Shown here one piece after another: positions 1 through 10,100 of a stretch of 24,775 nt of DNA; positions within the stretch are counted from its first letter, which is position 1, and each line of letters opens with the position of its first letter. The stretch is taken from positions 1 to 24,775 of the forward strand of contig KN834855.1 in NCBI GenBank assembly GCA_000827265.1. Direction: 5' to 3'. The notes below the pieces were generated by a model. That model was not told the origin of the DNA and made no database searches. It saw nothing but the letters and a program-made list of their open reading frames with translations. The translations under genes were made by a program, and so were the position numbers. Source of the DNA: Collybiopsis luxurians FD-317 M1 (taxonomy: Eukaryota; Basidiomycota; Agaricomycetes; Agaricales; Omphalotaceae).

Positions 1-1350
1 GCAAAGGGTAGCATGCCAAAGTCTCTGCATCTTCCACCCCCGAGAGATTATCCAATGCCCTCTGAAATATCTTTCTTGAAATCCCTTCATAGTGATAGAA
101 TGAACACAACCTTAGAAATATTTTGCACTGTTCATCCAATTTTTCCCAACTGAGATCCCAAGTAGCATAGACCGATGAAGGATACTTTTCAATGCTTTGG
201 GGCAGACTCCTAGTCATTAGCACTTGCTGGTGCTTTTCCACTCTGTCTAGATATGAATCTAAGCAGTTTTGCTGTGATATATAAGAACCAGCATGGACAA
301 GAGCTAGGGCAAAGTAATGCAATTTTGCTGCAATGTCAGAGGCTGTCAATTTCTGCTCTGGAGTAGCCTCGTGGTCTTTAATAGCATGCTTCAAAAGTAA
401 CTGTAAACCATCCTCTGGTTCCATGTCCTTTAACACTTTGGACTTGATGCTGATTTGTTTCAGGCTACTATTCCTCGAAGTAACAATGATGTTACCATGA
501 TTAGACTGAGGCAGAAACTTCCCCAAGTCAAGGTCAGGATCATCAGCATTATCATAGAGAAATATCCATTCTTCTTCATGCTGTGAAAGCCATCTAAGTC
601 CAGCTTCCCAGTTGCTGAACTCACCAAGTCCATTCTTGAGAGCAATATCATAGTAACTTGCCATGATGGATTCTTCAGAGTTTGCATTAATCATGTAGCA
701 TTGAGTAAACCTTTGAATGGAGAGAGTTATTCTTCCAGACATCCATTCTCATAACTTCAAACACTGCTACCTTTTTCTGAATGTACTCATGAACTTCAAA
801 GCAGTTTGAGTTTTTCCTGCTCCTCCCATCCCATGCAGAACAAATATTTTCTTTTCATGAGCTTCAGTAGAGGGAGACTCAACAATAAAATAGGTTTCAA
901 GCTCTGAGAGAATGGCCTTTCTCCCTGTAAAAAATGGAGAGACTGGAGTAAGGTCGGTCATTCCCGCAGTGAATCCTTTCAATTTCCGTCAGTGAATAAT
1001 GTCTAGTGTGTGAATGTGGAGGATGCTACCAGCTGGAGCAGTTGGACCTGTATTTTCTTTAGATCTCTCCGCTTCATGTATGTTGATTTGTTGAAAAGTG
1101 GAGGATGGACCAACGGTCACATATGACGCTCCAGGAAAAATAGCCCCTCTATCAAAATTTATGTTAACTTCCAATCGAATTCACAATTTCCAATATCATC
1201 ACTGACGAATTGTGTGTAACGTTACCCCCAGAGCTCGGCCCATCTTGTTGCAGGTCGGAAATAGGTGAATTGAAAGTTTGTTGACTTCTAAGGGGATAGA
1301 GAACATTAGATATTTTTGTATTGATAAATGTTTCCCCACCTATCAGCCAT
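1..1350 (-). CDS. NB-ARC NOD-like receptor, 5' part (C-terminus beyond left edge)
   Basis: Nucleotide-binding receptor of the fungal NLR class, presumably a cytosolic STAND sensor. Exons read on the minus strand: 1350-1340, 1287-1226, 1167-1030, 975-771 and 710 to the left edge. The introns are 52, 58, 54 and 60 nt, all GT-AG, and each keeps the frame (375 codons visible). The start MADRSQQ is chosen because an 11-nt first exon splices cleanly through a CTAAT branch and a TCCCCTTAG acceptor. Landmarks: an aromatic/beta-rich segment at about residues 26-46 (GAIFPGASYVTV inside it); FTGRK at 86-90; P-loop GMGGAGKT at 119-126; Walker B-like WIFLYDNADDP near 187-197; NIIVTSRN at 212-219; then a helical region with FALALVHAGSY. 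The reading frame stays open to base 1. By family knowledge the missing C-terminus is probably a TPR array, like the fragment at the right edge. The first exon is the least certain part. Confidence 0.88.
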
Positions 1351-1400
1351 TGCGCGGAAGACGAAACCTGGGGATCAAATGACCGCCAAGTGTTCTACAT

Positions 1401-1410
1401 CTTATATATA
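1401..1410 (-). promoter_or_regulatory. TATA-like element of the NB-ARC gene
   Basis: On the minus strand this reads TATATATAAG, about 50 nt before the proposed ATG at 1350-1348. Position and sequence fit a fungal TATA box and support the chosen start. No other promoter element is clear. Confidence 0.45.
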
Positions 1411-1908
1411 CCCACCAGCCATTGATTAGATACGATTATCATCATATAATCATACATTCATCAGTTGACATTTTATTCACACGATGCTGTACTGACTAGT
1501 GAATTGAAAGCGGTGTATCGCACACCTCTAGATATTCAATTCATCAACCTTTCTGCCGCCCTCCGACACTTGTCGGAACATTGTGCAGGCAGGTGGTTCT
1601 TGGTTGCTGACTTATGGCAACACATAGCTATCAAATGCCAATCACTCTATATTCACTGAAAGCTATGCCGGCGCGGCCGAATGCAAGCATATCTCATATC
1701 CACAGTTCAAGCGCTTGACATTTAAGCGGCTTCATACATCCATAATTTATACGTTTTACCAAAACCTCGCAATACTTGTTAGCATACAATACAGTCAGTG
1801 GGAAAACACGATTTCAAGTTATTCTCTCCTCTCACTCTTCTGCCTTATCACAGAGACGGCTCGAGTGTGTCTCTGTTTCTGTTCCTCCTCATCAAGGTTC
1901 ACCACCTC
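1411..1908. other. Intergenic stretch, no recognisable gene
   Basis: Lies between the promoter of the minus-strand NB-ARC gene and the 3' end of ALDH copy A. Short open frames occur on both strands, for example 64 codons at 1465-1659 plus, but none shows a known motif or convincing splice structure. I see no tRNA, transposon ends or strong repeats. Confidence 0.5.
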
Positions 1909-4717
1909 TCATACCTGCAACCCACCCTCCGGCGTACTCTCCGGAATCTTCACATTCAATCCCGGTTCACATTCGACCTTGAATGAATGGTCGGTGTAGG
2001 GTGGGTACCGGAGGATGATCTTCTCTTCGGCTCTGTCATGTTTTTGGAAAAGGTGAAGATGAGGTCGAACAGTAGAATCAAGTGCGAATGGGTCAAGACC
2101 GAGGGCAAGTTTGTAGTGTGGAAGGAGAGAGTCGAGGAAAGAGTCAGTATAACAAATCCAGTGAAGCATAGGCCGAAACAGCGCATTGACAACTCACGCA
2201 GCAGGAATATCAACAGTCGACCGCTCATACGAGAAACATTCAAATGTGTTCTCGAGGATTTGACGACCGTCTGAGAGTAGAAGAAAGGGGGAAGGGAATT
2301 GATGAAAATGGAGCATAACGATAGATCAGTACGGATTGCTATAGGGAATATAAAATACATACATCCAGATTCTCCTACGCCTCCAAATGGAAGAACTTTC
2401 ACTGTAGAATGAATTAGTTATCTATCTATCCGTCGCGTTTTATCCAGCACGATACGACAGGACGGTAGAAGTAGGTACAATATAATTCAAAGAAGTACGT
2501 ACCATCCAATTGCATGAACGTATCATTGAACACAAGGCCTCTGCTCGTAGTATGTCGACGCACTACTCATGAAAGGTTCAAGTGAATCAGCATTTTCAAT
2601 TCGGAGTTTTAGGGGATTGAGGGGATGAGGAATCATGAATCATGAATCACCTTCATCCTGGATCTGTTCGTCCGTGGAAAAGAGGTACAAGACAAGCGGG
2701 TGGTCCCTGTAAATATAAGGTTAGAGTTTATCAAACACAATATTCCAGTGTCAAGCGTGGGTGCGAATGTGTGAAAGGAACGTGGCGAATAGGATTAGGA
2801 TTAGGATCGCAATGTGGTATAACCCCTCGGACGAAAGCAAAAACAGAGAAAGAAAGAAAGAAAGCAGGCACTCACCTCTCACTAACCCAATCACAAGCCT
2901 TCCTAATAAACCCCTCCTCCTCCAACTCCACAATCGTCAAAATCGGTCCAAACGTCTCGGATTCCAACAACACATCCCCCTCCTTAACAAGAATCACCGT
3001 CGGCTCGATCTTCAACCTTTCCTCATCCATCCGACCTCCCATAAGGACCTTTCCTTTCGTCTTTTCAAGGAGACTTATTTGGGAAACCATAAGCATAAGC
3101 AAAAGCCAAAAATATAAAAGACCCGAATATGTATGAGGTACAATTGATACGCATAACACACACCTTTAATCCTATTAAAATGCTGCAAATTGATGATATG
3201 CGCATAGGAATCCGATCCCAACGCGGCGCCTTGATCAGCGGGGTACATCTCCTCGTATGCCTTCTTCAGCCCGTCAACGTACTGCGGGAGAGCGGAGGGG
3301 CTGATGAGGACGTAGTCGGGTGATACACAGATCTAGATACCACGTCAAGATGTTAATTTTTTTTGTTAGTTATTCAGTCATGAGTAAAAGGGTTTAGTCG
3401 GGAGGGCGGAATGGAGGGAGAGGATATATGGCAGGAAGCGAAGTAAATGTTAAATATTCGGTTCCACGCTTGTAGCGCATGGTAATGGTATCGGATCATA
3501 TAACATTCGAGAATCGTAGGAGGTAATCGAGAAATGTAGGAGGTTAGACGCACCTGTCCCCAATTCGTCACCTTCCCCCACAACGTCCTCTTCGCCGCGA
3601 GCTCCAAATCGCATTTCGGATCAACGATCACGGGAGACTTGCCCCCCAACTCGAGGGTGAGAGGTGTAAGGTGTTTGGCGGCTGCAGCTGCGATGATGCG
3701 CGCGATCATTCCGTTTCCTGTGTAAAAGACTAGGGAAACGAAAAGAACAAAAGACATCAGTTAATAGATCAAAACAGTTATGAATGAGTGAGTTGAAAAA
3801 ATATAGGGCGTATGAGGGTTTGGTTCAGTCATAAGACCACCGTAACCCGAAGAAAAGACACATAGACAACTCGAATGAAGACCCAAAAATGGATTACTCA
3901 GAGACACGTACTATGATCCCACTTCCACTCCAACACCTTCGTAACCTCCGGAACACCCCCACACACCACTCTAATCACATCCTGATCGAGATACTTTGGT
4001 AACAACTGCTGGAGACACCCGCATAGTTGGACGTGACTTCGCTGAGTTTGAGGCATACAGTGCATCCCGCTGCGATGGCGCCTATCGTGGCTTGGATCTA
4101 TGTAGGAAGGTAGCCAAGTTCCGGATGTATTGTATATATCATGATCATTAGGTATTGACGGGAATTGAAACTGGTTATAGCATGTACGGAGAGAATGAGG
4201 GGATAATTCCTGTTTGACAAAACCAGTTAGACCACCAATACATAGAATTAATATCCGAGCAAAACAAGGGTGACAGAAAAACACTCAACTCACCAAGGAC
4301 TAATAACCAACACCGCGCCCTTCGGAGTCGGCACAACCTTAGGCTTCCAAGCCTTCTGAGGCTCAGGCAAATCCACATGCCCCTCGTAACTCCTCTGCCC
4401 TCGCCCACTCGGGTACCCTCCTCGCAGAGATAATCGCCCTATCGATCATGGGGTTGATCTCACCGATGTAGACTTCGAAGGGGGGTTTACCGACGTCTGC
4501 GTGGATGGCGGAGGAGAAGGCTTTGTGGTTTTCTTGGAGCATGCGGGCGAGTTGGAGGAGGAGGTGTTGGCGGTAGGGGATCGGGAGGGTTTTGTGGGAG
4601 GTGAAGGTTTCGCGGAGGGTTTTGTGGATCTTTTGGGGTTGGGTTAGTGTTACTACTGAACGAAGGGGGGTAGGGAGGACTTACCTTTGGAATATCTTCC
4701 AGTGGTGTATCGACCAT
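1909..4717 (-). pseudogene. Aldehyde dehydrogenase (class 3/fatty-aldehyde type), copy A, frameshifted
   Basis: NAD(P)-dependent aldehyde oxidation enzyme by family. Exons read from about 4717 (MVDTPLEDIPK) to the stop at 1909-1911. Recognisable blocks: RQHLLLQLARMLQENHKAF; KGAVLVISPW followed across an intron by NYPLILS; TVCLKLSEVTSNYAG; FYTGNG; HLTPLTLELGGKSPVIVDP; the catalytic-cysteine exon GQICVSPDYVL (Cys codon 3327-3329; the usual T before Cys is I); ESETFGPILTIVELEEEGF; NDTFMQLD; LPFGGVGESG; and the terminal ILRYPPYTDHSF. Two frame breaks are visible: an extra base near 4391-4398 before YEGHVDLPEPQ, and a lost base near 4012-4016 inside YAG(V)LQQLLPKYL. The acceptor before LLEKTKGK reads TATG where copy B has CAG, so it may also be lost. 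Still nearly full length, so inactivation may be recent. Sequencing errors could mimic the single-base shifts, but three separate defects make a pseudogene more likely. Confidence 0.85.
2214..4717 (-). repeat. ALDH direct repeat, copy A (2.5 kb)
   Basis: This segment aligns along its length, exons and introns, with 19650-22037 in the same orientation. Examples: CAGTCGACCGCTCAT at 2214 and 19650; TGATACACAGATCTAGATA at the catalytic exon of both; AGCATGCGGGCGAGTTGGAG near 4540 and 21850. Intron sequence is shared, so the duplication was at DNA level. Homology stops near the start codon on one side and inside the penultimate coding exon on the other; copy A alone carries the final part (1909-2213). 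Confidence 0.85.
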
Positions 4718-5786
4718 CTGGAAATGTTTAATGTCCTGTTGTATCATCGTAGGGGTAGCGGTAGCCGGAGTAGGAGTCGTAGTAACAGTCAAAAGTCGAT
4801 CCAGCGATGACTATGAAAACACAAAGCAACTTTATCTCCCCAGATCCTGTACCGTCGTGGTGGTTAGTGAGAAAGCGAGGGAAACTAAGAAGGGGTTAGA
4901 GTTTACAAGGTATTATAAGGAACCCAATCTAATTCGATCCGGATCATTCCCGTTCACATGAGTGGACTGGGTTTTATGATGAGTTCCAGCTGGATCCGCG
5001 GGAGCAGATGACGATGTTACTCTCATCTCACTGCGCCACATAGTAGTCAATTATCAATGGCAGATTATCAATTATCAACAACAGCGGTAAGTACATAGGG
5101 AATTGTGGATGAGATGGATGAGATGGATGATTCCTGTACTTACTCTATGTACCTTCTTGTAAGGGAAAGAAATTCCGTTCGTTGGTACCTTTTTCTAAAG
5201 TACTTTCATATAACGTGGCAGATTGTGAACGTTCCCAGTCAAAAGTTTGCATGAACCCATGGCCCAAGCTCACCCGCGTCAAGCCCCCTTCAAGAACGAG
5301 GTTGGACTGCGAACAACGTGAACGTCTACAGCTCGAAATCTATCCGCAGCACTATTTCTCTGCCTTGAGATTTGGAGCACGGGAGGGCTAATTGGTCAAT
5401 CAGAGGATGCATCGTAACAACGGATTGGCATTAAGGATGGGTATCAGGTATGTGTATCCTTAATCTTCGTCTACGTTCTAATCTCAACTTCGCTTTTCTT
5501 ACTCTGACTCGTCCTCACTCTTGAGCTCTTATCTAGAATACAACGGCTAGCAGGCGACTCAAAACGCCATTTTTACTCTCTCAACTCTCGATGTTCCATA
5601 TGAAGCAGTGAGACCGCTACTCCACGTACCAAAAATCAGAGCTCCTCAACCTTCACGATTAGCCATGATTTCCTTGCGACGGCACATCCATCCATTCATT
5701 TATCTGCTACGCTGTCTCGTCGTCCCATTCATATGATTTCCAATCCCTAAACCTTCCAAGTGTCCGTCAAATCTCCACCGAGACTC
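4718..5786. other. Intergenic stretch upstream of ALDH copy A
   Basis: No gene recognised. Contains a short tandem of GATGGATGA/GAGATG units around 5108-5130 and several short open frames without motifs. The sequence just upstream of the ALDH start (4718-4980) has no counterpart upstream of ALDH copy B, so the duplicated unit ends near the start codon. A possible acceptor (TTTTCATAG on the minus strand, about 4808-4816) could indicate a further 5' ALDH exon that I cannot place. Confidence 0.4.
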
Positions 5787-6245
5787 ATGGTCTGGCGATG
5801 GACTCAGCTGGATTCAAAGATGGAGAGGATGGTAATGGCGAATAAGCAGGACCCATTTGATCCAGCTAGAATCAGGGATATGGTATATCGTCTTTTTTTC
5901 CGCATATGACAGGTTTCATCTCGGGACGTTACTAATTACGCTTTGATCTAGTTGAGGCTGCAGCGTGGACCGGTTTGCGCAGGGAATCCCGCTGAGAACA
6001 GGTGTTTTACTTCAAGTTTTCTCAAGCAAGCTCCGTCAGATTTTCTCCGATCGCCTTCAAAGGGTCTAGTCTGTCATTCATCCATGTTCCCTCGCACTCA
6101 ATGTGCCGCTCTGACCTTTCTCATGTACACGTTTGGCTGCCTCACCAAGTACAGCTCAAATTCTACATCCGTTGGGACCACCGTGAAATGGACAGAGTTC
6201 GAAAACGAGGAGTCGCGTTGGAGCCTGACGTACAAAGCGAAGTGA
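5787..6245 (+). CDS. Hypothetical two-exon gene, 129 residues
   Basis: Not recognised. Exon 5787-5882 (32 codons, beginning MVWRWTQLDSK and containing DPFDPARIRDM) is followed by a 69-nt intron at 5883-5951 with a GTATAT donor, a TACTAAT branch sequence and a TAG acceptor. The second exon (LRLQRGPVCAGNPAENR onward) stays in the same frame to a TGA ending at 6245. The in-frame splice with a good branch point is the main argument that it is real. Composition is unremarkable; there is no clear signal peptide, and one short hydrophobic run (AALTFLMYTFG). It could instead be a decayed gene, since the overlapping frame from 6002 is open for 100 codons. No functional claim. Confidence 0.33.
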
Positions 6246-7127
6246 GATGGTATAGAAAAGGACGAGGGATCGATCGTGATAATGCGTGTAGTCGATCAGT
6301 TTAACTGTATACTCTGAGCAGAATTTGATGTTCTACTTATAGGCCGCGCGTATAAGGAACAAGCAAAGTAGAAGCCAATTAGGCTGCGCCTTATGATGCT
6401 TCAGTACGTATGGATTGAACCCTCATAGTTTGTCGACCCCTGTTGCTTTCTCATACGTGGGTTCCGCACCTTATCTTCGTTTCTCAGCCATCTTCTATTG
6501 CATTATCCTTCATTGTATTATCCTCTATTTCCAGTCATAAGAGCATCGGTATTGTACACATTTACTACCATCAGTTGTCTTATATCCTAGGCCTCCGTCG
6601 ATTTGCTTGTTTTCCCCTTCCAATCCCTCCGCGTCCTTCAGTGATGAAAATGACCGTGTCTATAACAGGCTGCGACTGGATAGTATCTGCTGGACTTTCA
6701 GATATTTATCAGTTGATGTAACATCGGCCGGACCTTGCGCATTTTCTGGATGCTCTTGGTCACCTGTGGGGATGGCTTGTCATACGACATTTGGCACTTT
6801 GTCGCTAATCGTTGTACCGAGTACTACGGCGTTCCATATAGTATGTATGTATTTGAATTCAGTTGTTAATTGATCTTCGTGTGACAGCGAGAATGGTACT
6901 GGCGGTGTTAGGGGGCTCACATTGACAATGAGGCTGACTGCATCGATTATTGATTTCAATTGAAAGCAAATCAGATTCTTTGCGATTCAGAGTGAACCTT
7001 ATTGTACAGCTGCCGAAAGAGTAGCATAAATATCGCATGGGCTTTGACAGTATCCTTTTCCTTTACCGCCATCAACTTGCGTTCTCATAGTCCCCACTAC
7101 GAAAAGGCCAGCCTGTTATAGTTAAAA
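6246..7127. other. Upstream region of the NACHT-WD40 gene
   Basis: No recognisable coding sequence. Open frames at 6443-6721 and 6607-6873 (plus) overlap each other and lack motifs. An AT-rich ATAAATAT at about 7025-7032 is the best TATA candidate for the gene starting at 7128. The last 25 nt before the ATG (GGCCAGCCTG...) resemble the sequence before the exon-1 relic at 15961 (GGCCATCCTC...), suggesting part of this promoter was duplicated too. Confidence 0.45.
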
Positions 7128-10100
7128 ATGTTCCGGGAACATATCCAGACGTTCCAGAAAGCATTTGCTCAGTCGAAGAATCAGAGTTCTGGACTACCCA
7201 GTTCTTCCTCCACTGGAGAAGATGCTGGTCCAACCAATGCTAATATTCCAGGTAAGATAGCTTGTGAGCAAATTGTAGTACAGGAATGTTGAACTACAGT
7301 CATTTTACAGCAACGGAATATGAGACTGTAACCACTCAAGGTCAAATAATTGAATCATCTGCTTCACCTGGACCAAGTTCAGGAGGATTTTTTGCACACG
7401 CACACCATTTTAACATCACCGATGGGGAGTTCACATTTGTGCAAGGTAACCAGTACAAGGTAAGCTGGGAGCAAAGAAAATCATGGTGTAAACCATCTGA
7501 CAACCTGTGGAAGGGAGAGTCATTCAAAAAGTATTATTCAGTGCAAGCACTTCATGACTATGAACTTGGTGCTCAGCAGAGGCGCAATCCTTGCATTGAA
7601 GGAACTCGAGTCGAAATTTTGGCTGAAATTGAGGCCTGGGCACTTAATCCTCATGGTCCCTCAGGTTACTGGATCTGCGGTATGGCTGGAACTGGGAAAA
7701 GCACTATTGCAAAGTCCATGTGCTTAATTTTGCAAGAAAAACACTGCCTTGCTGGATCTTTCTTCTGCTCTAGACAGATTCCAGAGTGTAGAGATTATAG
7801 GTTTATAATTCCTACACTGGCATATCAGTTAGCCCAATACTCCTTGGAATTTAATGGCCATCTTGGAAAATTGCTGGCTGAGGACCCAGATATTGTCACA
7901 AAGAGTCCTTATGTTCAAGTTTTGGAACTCCTTGTTAAGCCCTGGGTGGCCTCTATCCAGGCTAGGACAATGCAATCATGTACACCAGTGTTTATTTTGG
8001 ATGCACTGGATGAATGTGATGATATATCAGAGACTATCAAGACTCTCATACCTGCTATCCAGAGTAACCAGATGCCAGGATTGAAGTTTCTCTTTACTAG
8101 CAGACCAGAACAGGCTATTCAAACCCTAATGGTTGACAATGATACAGTACAACAAGTTTCTATGATCAAAGAGTTTGTCCTTCATAATGTCGACAAGAAT
8201 GCAGTAGAGAAAGATATACACAAATATTTGCAAACTACACTGCAAAGTGTGGAGCCGTCTGTGGAAGAATTGACAAAACTTACAAGTATATCTGGTCAAC
8301 TCTTCATTTATGCAGCCACTGTGGCAAAATATGTCAATTATCCAGAGAGTAAAGCACACAAAAGACAAAGATTTTTGGGCTCATTGATGGGACAAAAAAG
8401 TCCACAAGCTCTGACAAACTTGTATATCAGCATTGTAACAAAAAGCATTGTGAGAGATGAGTTGGAGGATGAGGAGTTCAAAGTTTACTGGAAGATCATT
8501 CATGCAGTAATATCTTTGGGTCAACCAGTAACATGTAGCACCTTGTCAGAACTTTTGGATTTGGATGACGAAGTTGTTACAAACTTGTTAAACAGCCTGC
8601 AAGCTGTTTTTTACATTTCCAACAAGGATCACTTTGTGTACACTTTTCATGCATCATTTCCAGAGTTTATTGAAAAGTATGAATATGATGAGAAGCTGAG
8701 AAGATCATATGAGAAATTAAGTTGCCATTCAATGTTGGCAGATTCATGCTTGTCAATTCTGCACAATCAACTTAAATTCAATATCTGCAATCTACCTTCC
8801 TCATTCATTCCTGATACTGAGGTTCCAAATTTCAATGAACTAGTGGCTGAGAAAATTGGAGAAACATTGGCATATTCTTGTATTTTCTGGGGATACCACT
8901 TATTTCAAAGTGAACTTGGATGTGAGACTGTCGAAAGGGCAGAGAAGTTTCTTGAAACACAAGGTGTTTTCTGGATTGAAGCTATGAGCATACTGAAATT
9001 ATTGCACACTTGTGGGGAACTGTTAGAATTTATAAAGGTATGGATTAATTGGCTCCAATTGTTAAATTACTTATTCAATTCAAGCAGGGCACTGATAGTA
9101 AAAACAGCACTCTGCATGGTATCTGGGCAGCTGCTTGGGATTTGCAAAAGCTATTAAGGCTTTTTGGTGCAAGCTCAGTGAAAGATATAACACCTCATCT
9201 GTACCTAAGCATTTGTCCATTTTGGTCACCAAGGAAGAGGTATATCCCAAGGCTTGTAAACACATTGGACTTTATACAGAAAGCAAGAACATGGGACTTT
9301 GACAATTCTACTTGTATTGAACTCTCACAGGTGCCCCAATGTATTGCATTCTCTCATGATGGGACTAGGATTGTTTCTGGTTCAAATGATGTAAAGATTT
9401 GGAATGCCACTACTGGTGCCCAAGTAGGAGACCCCTCGCAGGGCCACAATAGCATTCCAATCAAATCAGTTGCCTTCTCTCCTGATGGGACTAGGATTGT
9501 TTCTGGCTGTTCAGAAGGGACAATTAGGATGTGGGATGCCAATACCGGGACCCAAATAGGGGAACCCTTGCAAGGACATAATAGGGCAGTTTCATCGGTT
9601 GCCTTTTCTCCTGATGGCAGTAGGGTGGTTTCTGCATCTGAGGATATGACAACAAAAATTTGGGATGCCATTACTAATGCCCAAATAGGATCTTCATTGC
9701 AGGGCCATAATCACCGAGTCCAATCAGTTACCCTATCTCCTGATGGGACTAGAGTTGCTTCTGTATGTGAGGTTTGTATCATCCATATTTGTGATACCAC
9801 TGCTGGTGGCCAAGTAAGAGATCTCTTGCAATATTATGATTATGGACCCAGCTTGGTGGCCATCAAGTTATCTCCTGATGGAACAAGGCTTGCTTCTGCA
9901 TCTAAAGATGGCCTCATTAAAATGTGGGATATCACCCCCAGAGATGTCCAAATGGAATATCCCTTCAAAGATCAGGATCGTAGTGACTTATTCACATCAA
10001 GTGCTGTCTGTTCTGATGGGACTTGGGCTGCTCCTGAGTCCTGGGAAAGTCCAATCATGATTTGGAATGCCACAACTGGTTCCCAAGTAGACAAACCCTT

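Noticed and set aside
711..770. In-frame stop in the NB-ARC gene suggesting a pseudogene
   Set aside because: The stop lies within a 60-nt GT-AG interval; removing it joins TFRK to RFTQCYMINAN, the expected NB-ARC continuation, so it is an intron.
2632..2863. Short tandem repeats (ATGAATC units near 2632; AAAG units near 2850) as a possible CRISPR-like or regulatory array
   Set aside because: Simple-sequence microsatellites without spacers; the genome type is fungal.
4487..4792. 101-codon Pro-rich frame as a separate small protein
   Set aside because: Only its first part is a real ALDH exon; the Pro-rich remainder is read through the first intron and then in a wrong frame of the next ALDH exon.
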